In this document: in pieces, positions 20,440-31,095 of the stretch | Layout of the letters: every line of letters starts with the position of its first letter | How positions within the stretch are numbered: the stretch's first letter is position 1 | NCBI GenBank assembly: GCA_032718475.1 | Contig: JAUCBJ010006446.1 | Coordinates: 1 to 36,623 of the forward strand | Direction: 5' to 3' | Length of the DNA stretch: 36,623 nt | Origin: Nemertoderma westbladi | Lineage: Eukaryota > Xenacoelomorpha > Nemertodermatida > Nemertodermatidae | The notes under the pieces: generated by a model | What the model saw: only the letters and a program-made list of their open reading frames with translations | Told to the model about the DNA's origin: nothing | The model's database searches: none | Program-made: the position numbers and the translations under genes

Positions 20440-22057
20440 GGGTTAAACTTTTCCACGTATGTGCGTACGTATCCCGTTACCTATACATTACATTGAACGA
20501 TTTGACATAGGCGTATGCATACGCGTAGGCGAATACTGTTTCATGATTGGTCCAGATGAGATAGGAGATTATTGTCTTGTCAAAGGTGTCTCTGTTGTAG
20601 CTGTAGGCCTATCATTACATTTCGCATTTGTCTGTCAGGCTGTAGTCTGTAAGTGCCAGTCCGTGTGTCATTTAAGATAGTGAATACCTTCCTGTCTTCT
20701 ATCTGTCTATCGGTACGGCAGCCCTAATTTGTGCTAATCATTGTCATTAATCATAATACTGTACAGTAGTAATAAATCATAATACTGTACAGTAGTAATT
20801 AATCATAATAATCATAATCAAACTTTTCGCATTTCCGATATTTAAACAGGGTGTTTCTAGATCTAGATGTCTAGCAGTTTCCAGGTAAAATAGGCCTACT
20901 GTATAACAACCTGGAGGAAGTTTTGTTAATTATGGAAACTACAAATAATTAATTTAACTTAATTCGTTCTCGCCGACAATGAAATGCAGATATGATTTGG
21001 GCTAATAAAGTGCTGGTATGGCTGGGCTGCATATGAACGGTAACGATTTTACGGGTTAGGGGTTACGGTCAATCTGTATAGGTCTCGGCGAAAATATAAG
21101 GGTGCAAATTCTACAACATCGATTCCATTACCTTTTCGGGAATAGTATTCCAAATCGTATATACCGCTGCACTGCTAAGAAAATGACGTGTTTCCAGTTA
21201 TTTCCGCTTTTTGGGTAAATCTTTTCGACCTACGCGTAGGCCTACGCGTAGCTACGCGTAGTTCTCAACCTTGGGTCATATTTCACCAGTTTTAGAGTTT
21301 TAACATTAACTACGCGTAGGTGCTACGCGTAGCTACACGTAGGTCCTACGCGACCTACGCGTAGGTGCTACCCATAACTATGCCTATACGACCTTTATCA
21401 TTAGTAGGCCTACGTATTCCAAGCGGTTCAGTACTAAAATAAGACAATACTGTATGTTCAATAAACAAACACACAAAACCATCAAATGCTTTCAACAGTA
21501 ATGTATCCTATACCTGTATACTCTATATAGAGGCATACGCTAAGACTACATATTCTTCACTTCATGCGTTGCGCGCGCTTAAATGTGTTAATAATGTTTA
21601 GATTGTTATCAGGACTGCTACGCGTAGCACCTACACGTAGTTTCAAAATATCTACGCGTAGTTCCAAAATACGTACGCGTAGTTTTAAAACACCTACGCG
21701 TAGTTGTTAAAAAGGCAGTAAGTCTGGGGCCTACCGGTAAATAACAGGAATGGAAGTTACAAACTACGCGTAGCTACGCGTAGGTCGAAAAGATTTACCC
21801 CGCTTTTTAGCATATACTGTACCGGTCCCCCCATGGGCCCCGTGTCGAATCTAATTTAACTTAGGCCTAGGCCTATGCATTCAGGCATTTAGCATGACAA
21901 TTCTCGCGTATCTCATCTGGACCAATCAGTAAACAGTATTCGTCTACGCGTATGCATACGCGAATGTCAAATCGCTCAATGCACTGTATAGATATAGATA
22001 CGTGGATACGTACGCACATACGTGGATATGTACGGCATACGTGGTAAAGTTTAACAC
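20440..22057. mobile_element. Non-autonomous long-TIR DNA transposon, Mutator-like, ~1.6 kb
   Basis: The element is flanked by identical 9-mers ATAATACAG at 20431-20439 and 22058-22066, a textbook target-site duplication. Its ends are inverted: GGGTTAAACTTTTCCACGTATG from 20440 and GTGTTAAACTTTACCACGTATG read inward from 22057. Pairing extends over about 137 bases on the left (to 20576) and 162 on the right (from 21896), including GCGTATGCATACGCGTA and GATTGGTCCAGATGAGATA. A 9-bp duplication with long TIRs is typical of Mutator-like elements. The similar small frames at 20459-20680 (+) and 21873-22094 (-) are the two TIRs translated and are not genes. No transposase is present. The interior is broken by another MITE at 21213-21800. 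Confidence 0.85.
21213..21800 (+). mobile_element. MITE copy B, 588 bp, nested in the 1.6-kb element
   Basis: The ends are GGGTAAATCTTTTCGACC from 21213 and its exact inverse up to 21800. Inverted similarity continues through several CTACGCGTAG units. CGCTTTTT stands immediately outside each end (21205-21212 and 21801-21808), a clean 8-bp target-site duplication; a 9-bp CCGCTTTTT reading is possible. The element is homologous to the inverted copy at 631-1003. An 8-bp duplication occurs in hAT, Merlin and P-like superfamilies. The superfamily is not decided because no transposase is encoded. Confidence 0.85.
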
Positions 22058-22091
22058 ATAATACAGTACGCCTTGAATACTGGAATACAGT

Positions 22092-23057
22092 CAAGGCGTA
22101 CTATATACAAGGCCATGTCATCGAGTTAACTGGGGGCAAGATTTATTTTACAACAATTTGATATTTTGATATGGGGAGAGTTCTATAAATTTTCATTTGC
22201 TGCAATTTTATCAATGGACGTAATTGAAGCATCCTCGTTAAGTAAGATACAAACTTTTATGGTAGCTAGTGTTTTAGGTAGGTTTAGCTAGTAATTTCGA
22301 CACTGGTTCCGATATCCTACTTCCCTCTATAAATATTTTTTAGTAGCTAGTTCTTTGTTACTAATATTTGTATAGAAAATGTGCCAGAAGTTGTTAGCTA
22401 TTCATTTAAAAAAAATATATGTTCTAGAACAAATATTTTTTGTTCTATAACATTTTTTTAGAAAAAAATCTGGATTATATTTATAACGCATGGAACTGTT
22501 CTAAAACGTGTTTAAAATCAATAAAAAGAAATTTCAAAATTTCTTTTTTCAAAAAATTTTTTCACAATATTTTTTTTTCACAATTTTTTTTATTGATTTT
22601 AAACACGTTTTAGAACGATTCCATGCGTTTTAAATAGAATCCAGATTTTTTTCTAAAAAATGTTCTAGAACAAAAAATATTTGTTCTAGAATATAATTTT
22701 TTTAAAAATGAATAGCTAACATCTTCTGGAACATTTTCTATACAAATAATAACAAGATCTAGCTACTACAAAATATTTATAGAGGGAAGTAGGATGTCGG
22801 AACCAGTGTCGAAATTACTAGCTAAACCTATCTAAAATACTAGCTACCATAAAATTTAGTTTCTTGCTTAACGGGGAGACTTCAATTATGTCCATTGACC
22901 AAATGGCAGCAAATGACTGAATGATAATATATAGAACTCTCCCCATATCATAATATCAAATTGTTGTAAAAAAAATCTTGCCCCCAGTCACCGCCCCCAG
23001 TTAACTCGATGGCACGGGCTTATAGGCCCTATAGGCCTATAGCATATAGTACGCCTT
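22092..23057. mobile_element. Foldback element: near-perfect palindrome of ~960 bp
   Basis: The left arm (about 22092-22526) and right arm (about 22586-23057) are reverse complements over some 430-470 bases with modest divergence, around a T/A-rich loop at about 22527-22585. Landmarks pair in inverted order: AAGGCGTACTATAT, ATCGAGTTAACTGGGGGC, ATGGGGAGAGTTCTATA, ACTAGCTA-type words, TTCTAGAACA and AACACGTTTTAGAAC. The right arm carries a small duplication of ACTGGGGGC. GTACGCCTTGAATAC occurs as a direct repeat on both sides (22066-22080 and 23049-23063). It overlaps the arm ends, so I cannot tell a target duplication from element sequence. No coding capacity. Confidence 0.9.
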
Positions 23058-23197
23058 GAATACAGTACGGTAATACAGTAATAGAATAGGCTACAGTCTG
23101 ACAGTGTCAGAGGCAGAGCGTTACATCGTTACAGTTCACCCCAGTTAGGTACAGCAAGCAGTAACGGTACCTGTAGTTAGTAAGAAAATATCGAAAC

Positions 23198-24691
23198 ATG
23201 GACAGAAATATGGACTCCGCCTTTGTCATATCAATGCCGTCCTTCATGGATCTTTGCATCGGGAACGAATTTTTTATGCGACGTTTCCTCAACGAATACT
23301 TGCAGAACGATTACGAATTTCTCGAGGACTTTGTCACCTCGAACTGTACCCCCGCCCAAATAACAGCGTGGCTGCGGAAACAGCTAGCGAACTCGGGCGA
23401 ATCAACCTTCATCGACCCCGTATCAGCGTTCAATCGAACTAGTAATCCCACGAATACAATACCTAAATCCCACATAGCTTCCGTTCCCACAAATTACGAA
23501 ACCAATTCTTCACGTTACCAACCCCAACAGCACCAACAATTAAGGCAACAGCACCAACAACTGAGGCAACAGCACCAACAACAACAACACCAGCAACAAC
23601 AACAACAACACCAGCAACAACACCAGCAACAACAACAGCACCAACAACTAGGCCTACAACAACACCAGCAGCAATCTCGGGTAGGGGTACCGGTAGCACG
23701 AACAAACACTCGGGAGACTATGGAGCCATGGCAACCGACTGGCGGCGGCGTGGTTGCATCGCAACACCTCTCGGTCCAGGGAGTCATGTCGCACGCTAGG
23801 CCTGGATTGAGACCGGGCCGGCCGACAGTGCTGGCCCCGAGGTACCCCAGACCACAGGTACAACAACGGACGCCGACACGCCTACCTGCCCCGCCCGGAG
23901 TCCCGAGACAGCAGTTGCACCCGCGCGGCACGTATAGCTCTAAAGCCGTGGAACAAATGCTGCAGGCTCGCACCACTGAAACCAACCAATATCAGTACGC
24001 CCAAAGGCAACAACGGCCCTCTCCTATAGCGAGACAAGCCTCGGGGGGTCCCAGCCTTCAGACGGTAAACCCCCGACCAACGCAGACGCTCAAGCGTAAA
24101 GCACCGCCAGCACCGCCAACCGCAGGAAGTCCCGAGTGTATCTCATTGTTGGAGGAGGGCGAAGCAGATGAGCCCGGCACCACCCGTCCGAGGGAAGGTG
24201 CCCGGAATCCGGAGTCGGAAACGAGCGCAGAGGAGCAGACAGCAACCGAATCGGTCGGGGCATCGTCGGTTACTGGGGGAGTAGAGAGTGCCGGTCACAA
24301 TGCAGAGGACGAAATAAACACGGGGGGCAATGCGTTGGACACAGGTGGCAATGCGTTGGACACAGGGGGCAATGCTTTGGACGAATTAACTGCCGGAATC
24401 AATGCATTGGATGAATTAAACACTATGGACGAATTGAACGCAGAGAGTAACGCACTCGAGGGTTCCAGGGCGAGCTCCCCCCTTAGCAGTACCACTGAAC
24501 CAGGTGTTAGAGAACCCAGCTCTAACGAACTCAACCCTGGTCGTATGTTGTACACGGGAGACAATGACACTCAGTCGAACAGTTCGACATCACAACATCC
24601 AAATCGGCCTCCACGTCAAAAGAGTACCGAGGCTGCCATGCGGATTAGGGAGTGGACCGAGGAGTTGAATAGTTGCTTTGGGGGGACCTGA
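23198..24691 (+). CDS. Unrecognised Gln/His-rich protein, 497 aa, single exon
   Basis: I do not recognise a family. The ATG has A at -3 and G at +4, and an in-frame TAG lies at 23174-23176, so the start is well supported. Residues 1-65 are non-repetitive, rich in Phe/Leu/Asp/Glu and probably helical; this is the only part that looks like a folded domain. Residues 108-159 are a Gln/His tract (QQH and LRQQHQQ repeats) encoded by mixed CAA, CAG and CAC codons. About 180-300 is Pro/Arg/Gln-rich and disordered. A basic KRK at 299-301 and an ISLLEE-plus-acidic stretch at 315-324 resemble a nuclear signal and a SUMO-interaction motif. Residues 375-405 repeat TGGNALD three times, followed by related NALDEL units. 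The last 20 residues (REWTEELNSCFGGT) may form a helix. The composition suggests a nuclear scaffold or transcription-related protein, which is inference. The long uninterrupted frame and the poly(A) signal downstream favour a real gene. Confidence 0.7.
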   Translation: MDRNMDSAFVISMPSFMDLCIGNEFFMRRFLNEYLQNDYEFLEDFVTSNCTPAQITAWLRKQLANSGESTFIDPVSAFNRTSNPTNTIPKSHIASVPTNYETNSSRYQPQQHQQLRQQHQQLRQQHQQQQHQQQQQQHQQQHQQQQQHQQLGLQQHQQQSRVGVPVARTNTRETMEPWQPTGGGVVASQHLSVQGVMSHARPGLRPGRPTVLAPRYPRPQVQQRTPTRLPAPPGVPRQQLHPRGTYSSKAVEQMLQARTTETNQYQYAQRQQRPSPIARQASGGPSLQTVNPRPTQTLKRKAPPAPPTAGSPECISLLEEGEADEPGTTRPREGARNPESETSAEEQTATESVGASSVTGGVESAGHNAEDEINTGGNALDTGGNALDTGGNALDELTAGINALDELNTMDELNAESNALEGSRASSPLSSTTEPGVREPSSNELNPGRMLYTGDNDTQSNSSTSQHPNRPPRQKSTEAAMRIREWTEELNSCFGGT

Positions 24692-25000
24692 CCTGCGCTG
24701 ATAGCTTTGTGTCTGTTAATCAATGTGTGTCTGTGTATAATAATAACGTTCAAAACTGAGCAAACTGAATAGTTCGGTGGCACCTGTCATATGGACTTTT
24801 GTTTTATTTTGATAGATTCAATCTTCTCCTGTTTTATAGACAATTTCGGCCGTTGAGGCCTTAAAGTTACATAGTTACAGGTGCGGCCCAATGTATTTTA
24901 ATAATTTTTATGGTATTACGCAATTTTATACTTTTATAGCAGTTGTACATGAGCTAAAATCGGTAGCCGCAATAATAATGTACCCATTAGTTTATTTGCC

Positions 25001-25006
25001 AATAAA
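25001..25006 (+). terminator. Candidate poly(A) signal for the Gln-rich gene
   Basis: AATAAA lies 310 bp after the stop at 24691 and is the first canonical signal downstream. Confidence 0.5.
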
Positions 25007-25845
25007 AGTAGTTACAGGGGAGCGGGCGAGAGTGAACCAGTATCTGTTATGGCCCTGACTTCTGATAGATCCCATGTAAGTCGCGTAGAAAACATGCGAT
25101 TCCTTGTTTTCATATCTAAAGTGGATGCGGGGGGGTGGGGCGAGCAATCTGATACTATAGTCTTTACGAAGCGCCAGATGGCATTCATGTATTCTATAGA
25201 TTAACTAGTTAAGGATAAAATACAAATAATATAAATAGACTGTAAATTGACGCCAGTAAAGACCAATCAGAAAGAAAAGTCTCACAAATTCATGAGTAAT
25301 GCATTACACCCTTGTGGAGCATAGATAATTATAAATAATCCATGAACTTTATCCATGTATTTAATTATTAGTCTGCCGAAAAACATTTTAAACTCAACGT
25401 GATGGCCATCAGGTGTACATTTTAGGTGCATTTTTCTCCCGCTCATCCTGTAACTTCTGTACGATAATTATTGTTTTTCTAGTAAATCTGTAACGAATGA
25501 TTCAATAGCCTGTACGTAATAATATTCCACTTGATAAACACAACTGGAACTTTGCGCCATTAAGTGGTAACTTTAGCCCACATACAGTAGGTTAAGTAAT
25601 GTTGAATAATTGTTTTCAATCGTCTCAGATTGATCAGTACCTATATTGCCCGCAAATATACACGAATTAATACGTAGATGTGCACTGTACATACAGTATA
25701 TATACATGTTAGCAATGGACACAATTATTGCTGGTGTATTCAATTTTACGTCATTGTACTACTGTAACTGAGTTGAACTGATTTCATTATATTGATCACC
25801 TTTAGATAATAATATCTAAATCAAAAGATACTTTTCTTTACTTTC
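25007..25845. other. No gene seen
   Basis: Intergenic, AT-rich, with a short G-rich stretch near 25127-25141. No coding frame, RNA gene or repeat was recognised. Confidence 0.4.
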
Positions 25846-25990
25846 CCAACATATGCCAGATTACCTCTACAGCTGGGTGAACTGAAGCTAGTTCCTATAG
25901 AGGTGGCAGCTTAGCGGAAACTGGACTACTGTGGGGCTCGAATTCACGACCTTCCGGTTGGAAGTGCAGCGCTGTAACTAGCTAGAAAAA
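25846..25990 (-). mobile_element. tRNA-derived SINE fragment
   Basis: Read on the minus strand, the segment starts with a tRNA-like head. GTTACAGCGC resembles an A box (complement of 25969-25978). A CTTCC/GGAAG stem follows, then GTCGTGAATTCGAGCCCCAC, a good B box with T-arm (around 25930-25949). Downstream, ACCCAGCTGTAGAGGTAATCTGG resembles the conserved body seen in many marine invertebrate SINEs. The D-arm side is degenerate and the anticodon arm does not fold as a functional tRNA, so this is not a tRNA gene. Confidence 0.5.
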
Positions 25991-26189
25991 ACCTAAATAA
26001 TAGCTAAAGAATAGGATACGAGTGCAACATACCACTCTTAATAACTGCGTAGGGCCCGTACTTAAATATTATCAAGGTTCCAACACGGGTTGAAAATCAA
26101 CCTACGTTCAGATTGGAAACGCTATTTCTAGAATTCTAGGTATCAACTACGGGACCTTGCCGCTCCCTGCTGGTACCCGAGCACTGCGA

Positions 26190-27275
26190 GCCACGTGCGC
26201 CACCGAGTCGATGCACTCCAACGGAAATGCATCCGATTCTGTCTGGGTCTCGACTCTAGGTACCACATCAGCGTAGGTACCACATCAGCGCTGCTCACTT
26301 TGTGGAAATCAACGAGCGGACCCACCAAATAACGCTAACACACAACATTCGTCACCACTCAGCACCATCTATCTGCGCGAACTGATCGCATTCGACGAGC
26401 CCTCTCACCACCTGCGTAACGCATCGCACCACCTGCGCAACGGTATCGGCGTCACACGCTTTCTCATACTCAGGACCACGTTATGGAATAAACTACCGAA
26501 TGCCGGAGTCAAGGAAATCAAAAGTGTCGTTAAACCTTCAAGCATGCATTAAAAGAGTACTTCCTAGAACAGCAGGCTAGTTATAGTTAACAACGAATCG
26601 GGCCAAATACTTCAATAAATAGTCTTTCTCAACACCATTAATAATATCCAATAAAACTGTCGACTCCTATTGTACTTATTTTCACGTACTACTTATCATC
26701 AACTAACTCTATATTTTTTTCTAATTTAAATTACATCCTTACATTTTTACAATAATTCTTTTTGTTTCATTCTTAAGTGCCCTCTATTTATTTTTATGTT
26801 CTTCTACATAATGACTACAGTACACAATACACGGTACATAATACTTAAGTGGCCTTTCATTTACATCGAATTTGTCCACCTACAGTACAGTATACTGTCC
26901 ATCATATTGTCCGTCATGTTTTAATGTTTCAAACCGTGTAATTATTTTAATGTATTTTAAACAACCCAAAATTACGTGTGTCGCCAAAATATCTGCCTCT
27001 CTACCGATTTCTATTTATTTATATTATATTACTGTATATGCTTATTTTATACCAACTCTTTTTTATTAACTCTTTATACTTTTAATGTATGTTGTCCTTT
27101 TATTTAAGTCATTTTATTAAATCTTTATACTGTACGAATCTTAGTTAAACATTTTATAATCCGCGTGATATTTTAATGTATGTTCTTTTATTTAATTTTA
27201 AACTACTGTATATCCAGGGGACCCCATGGAAACGAGACATTGTCTCTTGGGGCTATCCCCGACGTCATATTTCAC
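26190..27275 (+). pseudogene. Decayed CR1/Jockey-like LINE remnant 1 (3' end)
   Basis: From about 26200 the + strand encodes a piece of the post-RT region, including LQRKCIRFCLGLDSRYHIS, which resembles the LQWKCIRFCLFLGDRVHI segment of remnant 2 at 28387. Frameshifts and stops follow, and WNKLPN-like and LKEYFLEQ-like pieces near 26485-26575 end the coding part. A 17-bp tandem duplication (26257-26290) interrupts the reading. The 3' UTR is AT-rich and carries a multi-tier hairpin at about 27219-27263 (GGGGACCCC...GAGACATTGTCTC...GGGG...CCCC), like the one near 28925. Most of the element is missing. Confidence 0.65.
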
Positions 27276-27387
27276 TTATATTTTGTATAACTCGAACTAC
27301 CGGTAGTAATCTCATGTGCCATTCCGTCTTAAATTATTTATAGGAATATTTCCGAATATTATAGGAATAATAATTATATACAGGAAT

Positions 27388-28990
27388 ATTTCCTGATGTA
27401 TTTAAAACAGCTGAAATAGTGCCAGTACCAAAAAAGGGCCCAAAGTTGCTGAAAGAAAATAAAAGACCAATTTCATTGCTATCAATACTTTCTAAAGTTT
27501 TCGAACACATATACAGACAAAGTACATAGAGACATGCAATCGGGATACCGAGAAGGTTACTCTAGCCAGACTGTCCTATCTTATATAGATAACTACTGTA
27601 TATTAAATGTGGGATGGATGACGGACAACTAACTGGAATGGTTCTAGTGGACTTGCAAAAGGCTTTTGACATCATCGACCAAAATATCTTACTTATGAAA
27701 TTAAAACACATTGGACTAGACGAAAATGCATTGTAATGGTTTCAACATACATACATACATACATACATTTCTAACAGAAAACAACTTGTATCCATCAACA
27801 ATGTGCGCTCAAGAACTACGGATGTCAGCCACGGTTTTCCACAGGGAGGGATACTTGGACCATTACTGTTTATTAGCTACAACAACGATGTCGATCGAGC
27901 AACTGAATGCCCAACGCCGACTTTAGCTGATGATACAGCAATGATGAAATCTGGTACCACAGTCAGCACCATATCCGATATACTGACAAAGAATAAAAAT
28001 AACTTAGCAATACCTATGGCTGATAGACAACAGGCTCAACATGCACTTAGGAAAGACAGAGGCGATCTTGTTTGGTACCAGACAGAAGCTGCTTACATCT
28101 GATGAATTAAAGATTACATGTAATGGGAATTTAATACCAGTCTCTTCATCAGTGCGTTACCTAGGTTGCCAGCTGGACCAAACCATGATCCGGTAAAGAA
28201 ATGGCCGAAAGTGTAGTAAGGAAAGGTAACCAGAGGATGCGTTTTTTATATCGTCATGCTAATGTACTAGACTCGGGACTCCTTCGAATGCTATGTAATA
28301 CCCTCATACAACCTTATATAGACTATTGTTCAATAAATTAGTACTTTGGAACGACGGCTAGATGGTGGAAGAAGATAGATGTGCTTCAGTGGAAGTGCAT
28401 TCGCTTCTGTCTTTTTCTGGGCGATCGAGTGCACATTGACCATTCACACTACTCTAGAATAAACTGGCTCCCAACCCGTGAAAAGGGTTCATCAAGGTAT
28501 CATGACCAGCATGTACAAAATATATCGGTGAACTTCACCTGGCTATCTAACAGAACTCATGGAATATTGTGAAACTCGTACCTCTTCACGACACTCGACT
28601 AATTCAAAAGCAACAATTCCCCACCGGCACATAAATCTCGGACAAAATTCGTTCTCATCACTGGATCTCCGCCTTCGGAATAAGTTACCCACAAACGTCA
28701 CATTGGCAACATTGGCGTCGAGTCGTTCAAGCATCTCGTAAAAAATTACAATTTAGATCGTATTCGTACCACAGACAACGATGACCATGTATGGTAAACA
28801 CCACATTCATATATTTTAACTATTTTAATTTATCATATTCTTTTTTTAACATATATTTAACTATTTTTAAGATCATCACCTGTATTTAAATGGTATTTCA
28901 ATTTTTATTTTAATATACTTTTTAACGAGGACCCCCTGGGAGACGAGGTCTTTACCTAAGGGGCATTCCTCGAGGCTAATATACACCATA
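27388..28990 (+). pseudogene. Decayed CR1/Jockey-like LINE remnant 2 (RT and 3' end)
   Basis: The reverse transcriptase can be followed through frameshifts and stops. FKTAEIVPVPKKG and RPISLLSILSKVFEH lie at 27400-27510, MVLVDLQKAFDIID near 27640-27675, GFPQGGILGPLLF near 27830-27870, and LADDTAMM near 27920-27945 in place of F/Y-ADD. The C-terminal piece with LQWKCIRFCLF and INWLPT follows at 28385-28475, and a last degenerate stretch reaches 28740. The endonuclease part is absent, so it was truncated at the 5' end. The 3' UTR has a CGAGGACCCC...GGGGCATTCCTCG hairpin at about 28925-28973. Not functional. Confidence 0.85.
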
Positions 28991-29375
28991 CACATTTTAA
29001 TCTACATACAATTTTAAATAATCAAGGTACGAGAGACATACTTTTTAATCTACAAACAAATTTTTTAAATTCAACTTGTGATTCTAATTAATTGGTATTA
29101 TAAATTAAATATTTTCAGTGATTTTAATGTGATTTTAAGCGTGATTTAAAAACTTTTAACTTAGCCTGCATGCATTCATAAAATCGATTCGTGATTTTAA
29201 TTAATTTGTGTTACCGAGCTTTTAACCTACATACTTATTCTTTTAAAATTCAATTTGTGATTTTAACTAATTAGATTGTGTGCCTTGTATTAAATCAGTG
29301 TTAACTACTTTCAATTTGTCGTGCATATCTTTACCAGTTGTTGTTTCGTTCCTATACTATATTAGTCCTCAATAA
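28991..29375. repeat. AT-rich degenerate repeats, possible LINE 3' tail
   Basis: Two similar stretches, 29043-29098 and 29219-29277, share CTTTTAA-CTACA, TTTTAAA-TTCAA-TTGTGATT-TAA. The segment ends in TCAATAAATAAT near 29370. It may be the 3' UTR of another LINE copy. Bases 29376-29919 show nothing I recognise. Confidence 0.4.
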
Positions 29376-29924
29376 ATAATCTCAATCTATCATCAGTCTT
29401 GAAGCTCACAATCCGCTTACCCTAGGCCTAAATATTTTTACCTGTTACCATAGTACTGACCTACTGTATTAGGTACCAATTATTGACCTATTGTAGCCGA
29501 CAGGCGAAGGCAGATACGAGATACTGATGAGTTCAGCAGGCTGTCAGGAGCTTTATCTTTGAATATTTTTATCTGTCAGTACAGCAGTACCGATACTCAT
29601 TCAGACAGTTTCCCCAAGCTACATCCCTTGTGGCAATTAGGCTGAAACCAACACACCTTTTGGCTATGGCTGAATGGGAGAGTGTTAGCCAATGATGTGA
29701 GCTTATTGAATAAACATCCAATTAGAACCCCAGAAATACTTCCATAGGCTGAAACGACACCCCGATTGGAAATATGCATACAGTACAGCAGTACAGTGGT
29801 GTACCAGTCAGCCAGTTTACAGACCTTCCGGCAGACCTGGCTTCGGGAAGCAGCTAACATAGTCTGATAGTAGAGACAGAGAAAAAATCAACCTTCACTT
29901 AGTTACTTGAATCATCTTATGAAT

Positions 29925-31095
29925 GTGTCAGGTTCCGAAATAATGGTTACCCAGTAGGTATTATTTACACCGATTTCCAAAGAGCTTTCGACAAGGTATC
30001 ACATCAGAAGCTTATCATCAAATTACGGTCATACGGAATTCAGGGTCGATTACTTGCATGGATTGAGGCCTTTTTATCTAACCGTTACCAATTTACAGTT
30101 ATAAAAGGCGCTTTGTCTGCCCCGGCTTTAGTATCCAGTGGTGTCCCTCAAGGCAGCGTCATTGCTCCGATTTTATTTATAATATTTACTGTATTAATGA
30201 TATTATATTCAACATATCCACAAATGGGTAGCTTTATACCGATGACACCAAACTCTACCAATCTATATCCTCCACAAATGATTCAATGCTTCTCCAGGAT
30301 GATATTAACTCTTTACTTCAATGGGCTAAACTGTGGCAGATGAGTTTCAATATCAATAAGTACTCTATTGTCTCACTTCAATCAACCAACTCACGACCCG
30401 AGCGTTCCTACTTCATGGGTGAAACATGCCTCCAACATCTAAGCGAATTCGAAAGATTTAGGAATAATAATTTCATCAGATTTGAGGTTCAGTGAACATG
30501 TGGCGTATACTAAAGCACGTAAAACATGTTGTCAGATTCGGCGAAATTTCCGGCATCGTAGTGGTCAGTTTCAATTTGAGCTGTTTAAAATTTACGCACG
30601 ACCCGTTTTAGAACATAATAATCCTATCTGGTGTCCATATTTCTGTATTTAGATAGGAATATAAATATTATAGAACAGGTCCAACGAGACTTTACAAGAT
30701 ACCTGCCTGGTCTACAAGGTTTAAGCTATGCAGATCGCTTAAATCGTCTCAACACCCGATCCTTAGAGGAACGTCGTATTTTCATTGATCTGATGGAGAT
30801 GTATAAAACAATTCGTGGTTTCAGTCCTCTAAGTAATCTACCGATATTTCATCGTCTTCCTTCTCGAACTCGATCAAACGGATATAAAGTAAACATTCCA
30901 CATTCCCGCGATTGTATACATCACAATCACTTGTCTATAAGTTCGTCGCATTGCAGTTTGGAACTCTCTTCCCTCTTAATGTGGTTGGCGTTGATTCCTC
31001 ATCGGCATTTCACACTAAACTCGACCTAATCGACCTGTCCTCTCATTGTCAGGGGTCATGGAAATTAACAATGAATAACGTCCACGTATTTTAGT
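29925..31095 (+). pseudogene. Decayed CR1-like LINE remnant 3 (RT and C-terminus)
   Basis: A different LINE family from remnants 1 and 2. VGIIYTDFQRAFDKVSHQKL (about 29960-30015), GIQGRLLAWIEAFLSNRYQF and SGVPQGSVIAPILF (about 30138-30180) are RT motifs. The FADD region is destroyed by frameshifts near 30190-30250. The C-terminal part continues as DINSLLQWAKLWQMSFNINK and RPVLEHNNPIWCPYF, then IIEQVQRDFTRYLPGLQGLS and a LEERRIFIDLMEMYKTIRGF block at 30760-30820. It ends with a shifted PLNVVGVDSSSAFHTKLDL. It lacks the endonuclease and the RT fingers. Nonfunctional. Confidence 0.87.

Noticed and set aside
20459-22094. Two similar 73-codon frames on opposite strands as a gene pair
   Set aside because: They are the two terminal inverted repeats of the 1.6-kb element; the similarity is explained by the TIRs.
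23463-23985. Minus-strand Cys/Trp-rich frames opposite the Gln-rich gene
   Set aside because: They are antisense shadows of the CAN repeats; only the + frame has an upstream stop, a good start context and a poly(A) signal.
25925-25990. Functional tRNA gene on the minus strand
   Set aside because: The B box is good, but the D arm and anticodon arm do not fold properly and a SINE-like body follows.
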